A program made the position numbers and the translations under genes. A stretch of DNA of 64,000 nt from Pseudomonas caricapapayae (GTDB lineage Bacteria; Pseudomonadota; Gammaproteobacteria; Pseudomonadales; Pseudomonadaceae). Under the pieces are notes generated by a model that worked only from the letters and a program-made list of their open reading frames with translations, did not search any database and had not been told where the DNA came from. The DNA lies in the NCBI RefSeq assembly GCF_001400735.1, contig NZ_LJPW01000012.1, positions 53,532 to 117,531 of the forward strand, in the 5' to 3' direction. This document shows, in pieces, positions 36,466-44,501 of this stretch; the first letter of the stretch is position 1; each line of letters starts with the position of its first letter.

Positions 36466-38082
36466 TCAGGGATTACTCAACCTCCGCTCGCGGATCGAGA
36501 GCAGGTTCAGGCGCAGTTCCGAAGGGCGCAACGGTTTGGACAGCACTGACACCTCTGCGCCCTGCATGGACTCAAGAACAACGTCCACCTCCCTCCCGGT
36601 AACAATCAGGGCGGGGACATCCCAGCCACGGGCGGCGCGTATGCTCTCGATACAGTCCAGCCCATTGGCCACGGTACCCAGATCGTAATCGGCAACGATA
36701 ATGTCGCAATCGGTAATCAGCCCTTGCGCCGAACGGGCTGTCTGTACCTCACATCCCCACCTTTCGAGCAGCGCTGCAGTGGCCATCAGAACATTCTGGT
36801 CGTCTTCCACCAGGCAGACCCTGACCCCTTTGAGCAGACTCTCGCCCAACGTTTTTTTGCGGACCACCCGCACAGGTGCGCTCACCTCTTCGAGTCCATG
36901 AATGGTGACTGTCGTTCCACGATCTATCCGCGAAACAATCGCGATGTGCACATTGAGGATCTGGCTAAGCCGCTTGACGATCGACAACCCCAGTCCCACG
37001 CCCTCCACGTCCTTGTCGCGTACATGGCGGATCCGGTAGAACTCGTCGCAGACTCTGGGCAGATGTTCAGCAGCAATACCCCGCCCCTGATCATGCACAC
37101 TGATAGACAGGTGCCCCGCGTGACTGCGCACACCGATCAGCACCGGGTGGTCAGGCGCATACTTGAGGGCATTGGAGATGATGTTCTGCACCATCGTGGC
37201 GAGCAGCGTGGCATCGACTCTGACCCATCGCCGACAGGGGCGCACTCTGAGTTCCACACCGGCCCAGCGAGCCGCCGCCGCGTTCTGATGCGCGACTTCA
37301 TTGAGCATGTCGCCCAGATTCACTACATCCAGCTTCGCTGAAACCTTGCCACTGTCCAGCGTGTAGATGTCCAGAATAGAGCGAAACAGTTGCGACACGT
37401 TGTGCAGGGAACGATCGATGTTGTCGACCAGTTGACGCTCGTGATCGCCCAGCGCGCTTGAGCGCAGGCAGGCAGTAAACATGCCTATGGAGTGAATGGG
37501 CTGACGCAGGTCATGGCTGGCCTGAGCCAGAAACCGCTCTTTCTCGCGATTGGCCACGGTCGCCTGCTCTGACGCCTGACGAGCCCTCACCAACAGAATG
37601 TGAGCGTAGGCAGGCACCAGAATCGTGACGGCGACGAGCATCAGGACCATGAACGGCTGCGCCTGCCAGTAAGGCGTCAGTTGATAGGTAATCAGTATCG
37701 CCAACAGGGCCAGAGACGCGGCAATTGCAAGATAGCGCGAGCCAAAGCGCATGCCGTTGCCCAGAGTGACCCAGACCATCACGCTGAAAATCGGCAGTGT
37801 GGCTTCACCGCCAACAATCAGCCCGACAGAAATGCCAGTGTAGTCATGCACCATGCCCAGGACGCGGCGCAGTGGAAATACACCTGGGTAACTGATGATG
37901 TGCTGGCGCAGCAGCAGAGACACCACCAGAAAACCCGCATAGTAGAAAATGATGGGCTGGTAGGTGCCAACACTGAGCCCCGGCAGAAAACCGATCAACG
38001 ATACGTAGGTGATCGCAAATGTCGCCACGATCAACCTCAAGGTAGCCTGATCCAGCTCAGCGTTTTTCTTTCTGTCTTTCAT
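36466..38082 (-). CDS. Hybrid histidine kinase of the peptide island
   Basis: 538 residues from the ATG at 38082 (GAGG 7 nt upstream; a GTG two codons earlier is too close to it). The N-terminal 170 residues hold about six membrane helices with no large external domain, like peptide- or small-molecule-sensing kinases. They are followed by HisKA (SHDLRQPIHSIGMF), HATPase (NIISNALKYAP, DQGRGIAAEHL, GVGLGLSIVKRL) and a C-terminal receiver (VCLVEDDQN, phospho-Asp in IIVADYDLG, Lys in VLSKPLRPSEL). It lies between the peptides and the exporter, convergent with peptide 2. No separate DNA-binding response regulator is nearby. Confidence 0.88.
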   Translation of the reverse strand: MKDRKKNAELDQATLRLIVATFAITYVSLIGFLPGLSVGTYQPIIFYYAGFLVVSLLLRQHIISYPGVFPLRRVLGMVHDYTGISVGLIVGGEATLPIFSVMVWVTLGNGMRFGSRYLAIAASLALLAILITYQLTPYWQAQPFMVLMLVAVTILVPAYAHILLVRARQASEQATVANREKERFLAQASHDLRQPIHSIGMFTACLRSSALGDHERQLVDNIDRSLHNVSQLFRSILDIYTLDSGKVSAKLDVVNLGDMLNEVAHQNAAAARWAGVELRVRPCRRWVRVDATLLATMVQNIISNALKYAPDHPVLIGVRSHAGHLSISVHDQGRGIAAEHLPRVCDEFYRIRHVRDKDVEGVGLGLSIVKRLSQILNVHIAIVSRIDRGTTVTIHGLEEVSAPVRVVRKKTLGESLLKGVRVCLVEDDQNVLMATAALLERWGCEVQTARSAQGLITDCDIIVADYDLGTVANGLDCIESIRAARGWDVPALIVTGREVDVVLESMQGAEVSVLSKPLRPSELRLNLLSIRERRLSNP

Positions 38083-38155
38083 CGACACACCTCGTTCGCA
38101 GCGAACCGGAACCGCTCACCCTATGCAGTCGATCAGGCACGTCCCGTGACGGTGT

Positions 38156-39535
38156 TCAGTCGCCGATATTCAGGCTGCCAAGATCGGATGCCAACTGCAG
38201 CTTGGCGTTATGCCAGTTGACCAGAGACTCCACGCGCTTCTGAGTGGCCGCGCTCAGATCGTTTTGCGAGCGCAGGAGCTCCAGAATACTGCCTACGCCC
38301 GCTTTGTAACGACCCTGGGCAATTTCGTAAGACTTGCTGGCACTCTCGACAAAAAGACGACTGATGGCCAGCGCCCGGGTCCTGGACTCCAGTGTCTGTC
38401 GACTTTTCCAGACACTGAGCGCGATGCTGTTTTCCACCTCGTGCAGGGCCTCTTCGCGGGCAGCGCTTTCGTAACCGGCGGCCCGCGCCCTGCGCCGATT
38501 GAGAAAACCATCGAAAATCGGCACGGTGATCTGCACACCGATGGTCCAGGTGTTCACCTCCTGACGGGTCGAAACCTGTTCGATAGGCGTGTCCTGGCGG
38601 CTGTAATTGCTGAACAACGACACCGTCGGCAGCCCTTGGGCGCTTGCCGCATCGGCCTTGGCGCGGCTTGCCGCCCAGTCGGCACGGGCCTTTTCGATAG
38701 CCGGATGCCCTTCCCTGGCCTGCTCCATCAGACTGCTGACGTCGCCCAGAAACACCATTTCATCAGCCCCGGGCTCATCCAGCGCAACCAGTTTGAGCGG
38801 TGCTGCCGGTGACAACCCCAGCTGGCAGGCCAACTCGCCTTGCGCTGCGGCCAGATCCCCCTCCGCCATGACCCTGTCCAGCTGCGCTTCGGCATAACTG
38901 GATTGAGCCTGGAGGCGATCAGTCTGCTCACCGGCCCCGGCGCGATATTTCGCATCAGCGGCTTTCAGACTGTTGGCCGCCAGACGCTCGGCGCTGAGTC
39001 TGGCTTGCAGCAGCGCCGTGTTCGCCTGCACCTGATAGAAAACCCTGGCAGTGGCAAGCATCGATTTTTGCACTTCTTCAACCCGGCTGCTGCTGGCGAC
39101 ATTCAACAACTGCCGGGCACTTTCGACTTTTGCGGCGCGCAGGCCAAAATCGAACAGCACCCAGTTCAGGTTGAGACCGTAGACGCTGGTATTGGAGTTC
39201 AGTCTGGAGTCCGCTTCGGGAAAACCCGGATAGCGCGTGGTCTTGCCAGCGCGGCCTTTTTGAAACTGACCCTGCACGGTCGGATAGTAAGCCGAATGCT
39301 CGGCATCCAGTTCTGCCTGCCGAGCCAGCTCGGTCAGCCACACCTCACGCAGTTTCGGATCGGCGCACAATGCGACAGAGACTGCTGTTGCCAGACTCAG
39401 CGCGTCAGGCAGTCGACTGGAGCCGGGGCACGCGTCCACACGGGCGTCCGCCATGCATAACGAGGCGGCCAACACGCCGAAAACGCACCACATGGACCGC
39501 CAGCGAGTACGGCGCATCATGCCCGCGAGGCTCAC
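38156..39535 (-). CDS. TolC-family outer membrane channel of the peptide exporter
   Basis: 459 residues from a GTG that overlaps the ABC gene stop as GTGA; an ATG at 39520 is an alternative. It has a signal peptide, then the two-fold repeated coiled-coil/beta-barrel pattern of outer membrane efflux proteins (LNWVLFDFGLRAAKVESAR and VPIFDGFLNRRRARAAGYESA). It would provide the outer-membrane exit for peptides exported by the ABC and HlyD partners upstream in the same operon. Confidence 0.92.
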   Translation of the reverse strand: MSLAGMMRRTRWRSMWCVFGVLAASLCMADARVDACPGSSRLPDALSLATAVSVALCADPKLREVWLTELARQAELDAEHSAYYPTVQGQFQKGRAGKTTRYPGFPEADSRLNSNTSVYGLNLNWVLFDFGLRAAKVESARQLLNVASSSRVEEVQKSMLATARVFYQVQANTALLQARLSAERLAANSLKAADAKYRAGAGEQTDRLQAQSSYAEAQLDRVMAEGDLAAAQGELACQLGLSPAAPLKLVALDEPGADEMVFLGDVSSLMEQAREGHPAIEKARADWAASRAKADAASAQGLPTVSLFSNYSRQDTPIEQVSTRQEVNTWTIGVQITVPIFDGFLNRRRARAAGYESAAREEALHEVENSIALSVWKSRQTLESRTRALAISRLFVESASKSYEIAQGRYKAGVGSILELLRSQNDLSAATQKRVESLVNWHNAKLQLASDLGSLNIGD

Positions 39536-41709
39536 GCTGAAGGAGCTTCGTTGAGCACCGGACCATCGTAGGCAACCCGGCCTTGCGCAAGCGCCACAAC
39601 CCGATCCGCCGTACGGATGGTTTCCGGACGATGGGCAACGATGATGCGAGTGATGTTCAACGCTTGCAGCGCCTGGTTGACTGCTGCTTCCCGAGCGATG
39701 TCCAGGTGGCTGGTCGCTTCATCGAGAAACAGTAGCTGCGGCCGTTTGTAGAGGGCACGGGCCAGTAACACCCTTTGCTTCTGACCTCCGGAAAGCACCG
39801 TACCCATGTCGCCCACCAGGGTGTTGTAGCCCATTGGCATCTGCGCAATGTCATCATGGACGGCAGCCAGACGTGCGCATTGCTCGATCCACTGCTGGTC
39901 GGCACCGGTCTCGAAAAAGCTGATGTTGTCGCCGATGGAACCGGCAAACAGCACGTCGTCCTGCAGCACCGTGCCGGTGATACGGCGCAGCCTGCCCATG
40001 CTCTCTGCTCCGACCGGCAAGCCATCCAGCAGAACGCTGCCTGCGCAGGGAGCCAGGATGCCCAGCATCACATTGAGCAGGGTACTTTTGCCGCCCCCCG
40101 ACGGGCCGACGATGGCCACCGATTCGCCTGCGCGGATATGGATCGACACATCATCCAGAACGTAGGGTTCATGCTCGGAATAGCGAAAGCGCAGTTGACG
40201 CACCTCAAGGCTGGGCACCCTATCGTTGCCCGCCTCCTCGAACGCCTGTGGACCGGCAATCGGCTCGGCATCGTGCAGCACGATATCGGCCAGACGCTCA
40301 CCGTGCAGGCGCAGCATGATCACGTCGACAATCTTGTCGATCAGACCAGCCACCCGACCATTGAACTGCTCTTTGTAGGAGTTGAAGGCAATCAGCATAC
40401 CGGCGCTGAACTGTCCTTCCAGAACCAGCCTGGCGCCCATCCAGATAACAATGATCGTGACCAGCCCGAACAGCACGCCGTTGAACGCACGATAGGCCAG
40501 TTGCAGTTTCTGCGGATGCAGCCCGGCATTGATTTCTTCGACCAACAAAGCGCTCCAGGCGCTGCAACGCTGCTCATGCCGGTTGAACAGCTTGATCGTG
40601 CGCACGCCCCGCGCGCTTTCCAGAAAGTGCGACTGCTGGCGTGCCGCGTGGACCAGCTGATTCTCGCTGGCACGACGCAGCGGCCCGAACCATATCCAGC
40701 GCGCCAGGCCGTAGATAATCATCGCCACCACTGCAACAAGCGCCAGCCTGGGGCTATAGGCAATCATCAGTCCCAGCGTGACAACCGTCATCAGCCCATC
40801 CAGCAGGGCCTCGATGAACGATGTGGTAACGGTCTGCTGGATCGCCTTCAGAGAACCGAAACGCGAAACGATATCGCCCAGATGACGACGTTCGAAAAAC
40901 GCCACCGGCAAGCGCAGCAGGTGGGTAAAGACATTGATCTGCCACTGCGAGCCGAGCATCGTCCCCAGGTACATCAACGCCCAGGCACGGGCCAGCGCAA
41001 CGGTGTGTTGAATGATCAGCAATATGCCAAATCCGATCGCCAGCACCGTCAACAGGTCGGTATCCGCGCTGACCAGGACCTTGTCGATGACGGTCTGCAT
41101 GAAAAACGGACTGAGAATGGTGCACAGCTCCAGCGCCAGAGCCAGAAGCAGCACGTGCGTCAATACCCGGCCAAAGCCCTGCACTCGCCCCAGCAGCTTG
41201 CGCAGCGGGATCGGCGGCTGTGCAGCGGCGGGCTGGAAATCACTTTCCGGCCACACCTCCAGTGCCACGCCGGTAAAGGCTGCGGACACCTCGTCGAAGG
41301 TCAGCTTGCACACCCCCCGCCCCGGATCATGCACCACTACGCCGCGTGCATTGACCTCCTTGAGCACCACAAAATGGTTGAAATTCCAGTGCAGCACACA
41401 AGGCAACTGCAACTGCCCGAGCGCGTCCAGTTCGACGCGCAACGCACGGCTGCCTAACCCGAGCCGCGCAGCCATGTGGGTCAGTTGCTTGAGGTTGACC
41501 CCTTTCATCGAGGGCGAGAGGCGTTGACGCAATGACAAAAGATCGCTGTGCTGGCCGTGATAGCTGGCGATCATGGCCATGCACGCCAGACCGCACTCGG
41601 TGGCCTCAGCCTGAAGCACAACCGGCAGCTTTCTCCCGATACCAAACGTGAAGGCATTTTTCAGGTTCAAAGCCGCTTTCCTATTCCGCGCAAAGGCTCC
41701 AGCATCCAC
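39532..41709 (-). CDS. Peptidase C39-containing ABC exporter (bacteriocin processing and export)
   Basis: A 725-residue single-chain transporter. The N-terminal C39 peptidase has catalytic Cys in EATECGLACMAM (about C39), His in LHWNFNHFVVL and Asp in VVHDPGRG, so it should be proteolytically active. Six membrane helices follow (about 190-460), then an ATPase with Walker A GPSGGGKSTLL, signature LSGGQKQRVLLARAL and Walker B LLFLDEATSHLD. It cuts after the GG of the leader and exports the mature peptide. It overlaps hlyD-like and tolC-like genes, giving a complete type I secretion set. Confidence 0.94.
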   Translation of the reverse strand: MDAGAFARNRKAALNLKNAFTFGIGRKLPVVLQAEATECGLACMAMIASYHGQHSDLLSLRQRLSPSMKGVNLKQLTHMAARLGLGSRALRVELDALGQLQLPCVLHWNFNHFVVLKEVNARGVVVHDPGRGVCKLTFDEVSAAFTGVALEVWPESDFQPAAAQPPIPLRKLLGRVQGFGRVLTHVLLLALALELCTILSPFFMQTVIDKVLVSADTDLLTVLAIGFGILLIIQHTVALARAWALMYLGTMLGSQWQINVFTHLLRLPVAFFERRHLGDIVSRFGSLKAIQQTVTTSFIEALLDGLMTVVTLGLMIAYSPRLALVAVVAMIIYGLARWIWFGPLRRASENQLVHAARQQSHFLESARGVRTIKLFNRHEQRCSAWSALLVEEINAGLHPQKLQLAYRAFNGVLFGLVTIIVIWMGARLVLEGQFSAGMLIAFNSYKEQFNGRVAGLIDKIVDVIMLRLHGERLADIVLHDAEPIAGPQAFEEAGNDRVPSLEVRQLRFRYSEHEPYVLDDVSIHIRAGESVAIVGPSGGGKSTLLNVMLGILAPCAGSVLLDGLPVGAESMGRLRRITGTVLQDDVLFAGSIGDNISFFETGADQQWIEQCARLAAVHDDIAQMPMGYNTLVGDMGTVLSGGQKQRVLLARALYKRPQLLFLDEATSHLDIAREAAVNQALQALNITRIIVAHRPETIRTADRVVALAQGRVAYDGPVLNEAPSA

Positions 41710-42923
41710 TCATAGAGCGGCAGCCTTTCCTGCATGATGTCGGCGTCCAGTTGCATGCCGGAACGCAAGCGCTCGTGCATGCCCTGACCGTCGATGGTTT
41801 GAGCCGCCAGGGCAACCGTGACCCGATAGAAAGGCCCTTGCTCGCGCATCGGGTCAGAGACGTTGCCCAGGGTCATGACTTCATCGGCCGGCAACGCGGT
41901 ACGCGAGATCGATGAAACCGTGCCCGGTTGCAATCCAAAGCGCTGATAGGGATAGGCCTGGTAACGCAGCATGACCGTGTCACCCGTGCGCACGAACCCC
42001 ACTGAGCGACTGGGCAGATAGAGTTCGGCGTGCAGTTGCGCGTCGGCAGGCACAATGCTCAGCAACGGTCGCGCACTGTCGACTCGCGAACCGTTGGAGA
42101 CGGCAATCGCCGTGGCCTCGCCCAGCGTCGGAGCGGTGATGAGAATCTCTCGCTTGGTTTCACTTTCGATCAGACGATCCTGATTCTCGGCCAGTCGGCG
42201 TTGCAGATCGGCGAGCTGCTTGCTCTGGTTGAACGGCAACTCGACCAGTTCCGCCCGCAGCTTTGTGCTTTCGGCGCGAACCGTCAGTAGCGACCGATTC
42301 AGTTCCTCGCCACGCAGGCGCATGTCCAGAACGGCGTCTTCTTTTTCCTGAAGCTGGTCGCGGGACACGTAGTCCTGGCGTTGCAGGTTGGCGTAGCGCT
42401 CGGCAAGGCCCTTGGTCAAGGCCAGTCGCTGACGCGTCAGATCGATTTGCGCGAGTATCTTCTGTTGCTCGGTTTCCAGCGCAGCGACCTGACGTTTCTT
42501 GCCGTCCAGCTCTTGGCGATGCAGGGCAAGCGTCTCGTCGATTTCCTGAGTGAGGCTTTCCTGACGCCGTCTGATCGAGAGGCTGATCGCCTGTTGCGCA
42601 CCACCCGCCTCGCCGCTCTGTGTGTCGCTGGACAAGGTCATCAGCACGGCACCGGCATCCACGCGTTGCCCCTCGGCGATGTTCAGACGGATGATCACTC
42701 CGGCCTGCGGCGAGTAGATCCTGATCAGGCCGGTTTCAGGCAACAGCACGCCGCTTGCGGCTGTGCGCTTGGTGTAGGTGGCGAAAGTCAGGAACAGGCC
42801 CATGCACATGCAGAACAGCAACGCCACTGCGGCGGCCAGTCTCATCGACAATGGGCTGACCAGCAAAACCGTCCCCAGCGTACTGCGCTTTTGCGCGTCA
42901 AGCGCCTCAGGCCGGAAGAGCAT
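41667..42923 (-). CDS. HlyD-family periplasmic adaptor of the peptide exporter
   Basis: A 418-residue CvaA/HlyD-like membrane fusion protein. It has one N-terminal membrane helix (residues about 30-50, AVALLFCMCMGLFLTFA), a beta-barrel/lipoyl start (GLIRIYSPQAGVIIRLNIAEGQRVDAG), a long coiled coil (about 120-260) and a second lipoyl half. It is the first gene of the export operon and overlaps the ABC gene by 43 nt. The upstream 350 bp hold two dyad copies that could control this operon and the divergent peptide 3. Confidence 0.92.
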   Translation of the reverse strand: MLFRPEALDAQKRSTLGTVLLVSPLSMRLAAAVALLFCMCMGLFLTFATYTKRTAASGVLLPETGLIRIYSPQAGVIIRLNIAEGQRVDAGAVLMTLSSDTQSGEAGGAQQAISLSIRRRQESLTQEIDETLALHRQELDGKKRQVAALETEQQKILAQIDLTRQRLALTKGLAERYANLQRQDYVSRDQLQEKEDAVLDMRLRGEELNRSLLTVRAESTKLRAELVELPFNQSKQLADLQRRLAENQDRLIESETKREILITAPTLGEATAIAVSNGSRVDSARPLLSIVPADAQLHAELYLPSRSVGFVRTGDTVMLRYQAYPYQRFGLQPGTVSSISRTALPADEVMTLGNVSDPMREQGPFYRVTVALAAQTIDGQGMHERLRSGMQLDADIMQERLPLYEWMLEPLRGIGKRL

Positions 42924-43126
42924 GAATGAACATCGCTTCGATCATCAGGAATGCACCCTAAAAACAGATAGGGGGTTCACCCGTGTTTTGAAAAGATCAA
43001 AACAGACGTGTCACCAGCCCATGTAACAGCTACCTGACTGCATCACTGAATCTGCAAGGGCACGCTGGCAATACTATCGAGACAACAGGACGACGCATTA
43101 CAGCCCCTGATGCCAGGCAACCTCAA

Positions 43127-43142
43127 TAGCACAGATGAACTA
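43127..43142 (-). promoter_or_regulatory. 16-bp dyad, copy 2, upstream of the exporter operon
   Basis: TAGCACAGATGAACTA, about 200 nt before the hlyD-like start and facing copy 3. With flanking CA the two form a 19-nt inverted repeat (one mismatch) separated by 24 nt, so a regulator could bind both and act on both divergent units. Confidence 0.6.
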
Positions 43143-43166
43143 ATGGCCAAGAGACACACGAATAAC

Positions 43167-43182
43167 TAGTTCATCTGTACTA
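43167..43182 (+). promoter_or_regulatory. 16-bp dyad, copy 3, upstream of GG peptide 3
   Basis: TAGTTCATCTGTACTA. A -10-like TTTAAT starts at 43206, 31-32 nt past the dyad centre, the position expected for an activator overlapping the -35 region (about -42). Confidence 0.65.
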
Positions 43183-43280
43183 TTGATGTGCCTGTCGGCG
43201 CTGACTTTAATGCTGTGGTCTGTTGTCATTTCTGGTGACCGCAAGACCCATTCAATGATCAGCTTAGAGGAAATAAAGCC

Positions 43281-43505
43281 ATGACTCACGCAGTGAACCC
43301 ACACCAGGCGCATGATGCACTTCCTACCGTGCCCGCCCTTCGGGTGCTGGACGAGAGCGAGTTGGCTCAGGTCGGCGGTGGTATTGAATTCAGCGCGTTT
43401 GGTTATACCTTCGCAGGCGGAGAATCGTTTGCGCCGGGTTTCAACTATGCCTCCATCACCAACTCGCGCGGCGTTCCGGTTTATTACACCACCTGGCAAA
43501 ACTGA
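43281..43505 (+). CDS. Double-glycine leader peptide 3 (aromatic-rich)
   Basis: 74 residues with TAGAGGA upstream of the ATG. The leader ends RVLDESELAQVGG, and the predicted mature part of 41 residues starts GIEFSAFGYTFAGG; it is rich in Phe, Tyr, Gly and Ser and has no Cys. It is divergent from the exporter operon. No obvious small immunity gene follows directly; the next gene is a lipoprotein on the opposite strand. Confidence 0.82.
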   Translation: MTHAVNPHQAHDALPTVPALRVLDESELAQVGGGIEFSAFGYTFAGGESFAPGFNYASITNSRGVPVYYTTWQN

Positions 43506-43567
43506 CCGCGCAGCAGACAGGCCGCTTGAAGAACCCGGACACCGTCCGGGTTTTGTGCTGCCGTGCT

Positions 43568-44068
43568 TTATTTCTGAAGTGTAAATTCGGCTTTATCAAA
43601 CGACAGCCAGCAGGAATCATTATCGGTCCATTTCGACTCACTGGTGCCTAAAACCCCTTTCACAAGGATTCTGTCGCCCTTCTTGAAGCTGCTTATTTTT
43701 TTCTTGTTCACCAACAGGTCATCGCGAGTCAAGCCCTGGCCCGTGCACTTCGGGTTGGACGGATCGCTGAAGATCACGGCAATCTGATTCTGACCGACGA
43801 CTGTGCCTGTTTTGGTAATACGCTGCACCACGCCAGGAATAATCAGTGTACGGGCGTCCCATTTTTCTTTGGCAGTAACCTCATTGGTCTGCCAATCGCC
43901 CCATATTTCCGTCAACGTTGTTTGCCTGGCGTCCGTCAGCCCTCTGAAATCTCCGCTCAGCACATCACCCGTCTGATCAATAACACCATTGGTCACTGAC
44001 ATGGCCTGATCAAGACCCGCGCATCCCGACAAAGCCAGGATCAATGGAAACAAGGCTACACTTTTCAT
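43568..44068 (-). CDS. OB-fold-like lipoprotein in the peptide island
   Basis: A 166-residue protein with a lipoprotein signal (MKSVALFPLILALSGCAG, lipobox LSGC, Cys16). The mature part has a beta-rich region (GVVQRITKTGTVVGQNQIAVIF, then KKGDRILVKGVLG and DSCWLSFDKAEF), which reads like a tRNA_anti-type OB fold, as in other periplasmic OB-fold lipoproteins. It lies between peptide 3 and the autotransporter, with a dyad copy upstream at 44183. An immunity or envelope-protection role is possible but unproven. Confidence 0.7.
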   Translation of the reverse strand: MKSVALFPLILALSGCAGLDQAMSVTNGVIDQTGDVLSGDFRGLTDARQTTLTEIWGDWQTNEVTAKEKWDARTLIIPGVVQRITKTGTVVGQNQIAVIFSDPSNPKCTGQGLTRDDLLVNKKKISSFKKGDRILVKGVLGTSESKWTDNDSCWLSFDKAEFTLQK

Positions 44069-44182
44069 TTACACACTCCAGTGACTGGCTAACCAAGTGC
44101 CTAACCCTGTCATTCATTATTTAAATAATTTGCGCCCGATAACGTCGCACGAAACGGTAGCTACTGCGTGACCTAACATCAA

Positions 44183-44198
44183 TAGTACAGATGCACTA
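44183..44198. promoter_or_regulatory. 16-bp dyad, copy 4, between lipoprotein and autotransporter
   Basis: TAGTACAGATGCACTA, 115 nt before the lipoprotein start on the minus strand and about 300 nt before the autotransporter. It differs from the copy 2/3 family by one or two positions. Which gene it serves is unclear; a TTTATT lies 35 nt past the centre on the plus strand. Confidence 0.55.
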
Positions 44199-44366
44199 AG
44201 GCAGTTCCGGATTAACCGAGCAGGCTTTATTATTCAGCGGCCACCCGGCGCTGTAAGAACAGTTGGCGAGCGAAGATCAGGTTATAAATAAGTCTTCCGG
44301 TCGGACTCGCGCCCGAACCTGTTTTTAAAGCAGCTTCACCGGGCGCAGCCACTTTATAGACAGGCC

Positions 44367-44382
44367 TAGTACATGCGTACTA
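44367..44382 (+). promoter_or_regulatory. 16-bp dyad, copy 5, upstream of the autotransporter
   Basis: TAGTACATGCGTACTA, near-perfect dyad. AATACT starts at 44406, 31-32 nt past the centre as in copy 3; a TATATC directly after the dyad is an alternative -10. It is about 120 nt before the autotransporter ATG at 44502. Confidence 0.6.
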
Positions 44383-44501
44383 TATCCATTACCCCCTCGC
44401 CTCCCAATACTCCCGTCGTTGGCAACCTGCCGAACGGAACCGCCCAAGCCCTCAGGGCTGGCAGCCACCCTTGTGGCCTTTATGGAGTATCTGGAGTCGC
44501 T

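Noticed and set aside
38115..38143. Second possible hrp box (GGAACC near 38115)
   Set aside because: The -10 element CCACNNA is missing at the required spacing and no effector follows.
39775..41457. Plus-strand open frame (560 codons) opposite the ABC exporter
   Set aside because: Shadow frame, rich in His, Gln and Arg as expected from antisense of this gene; no start signal.
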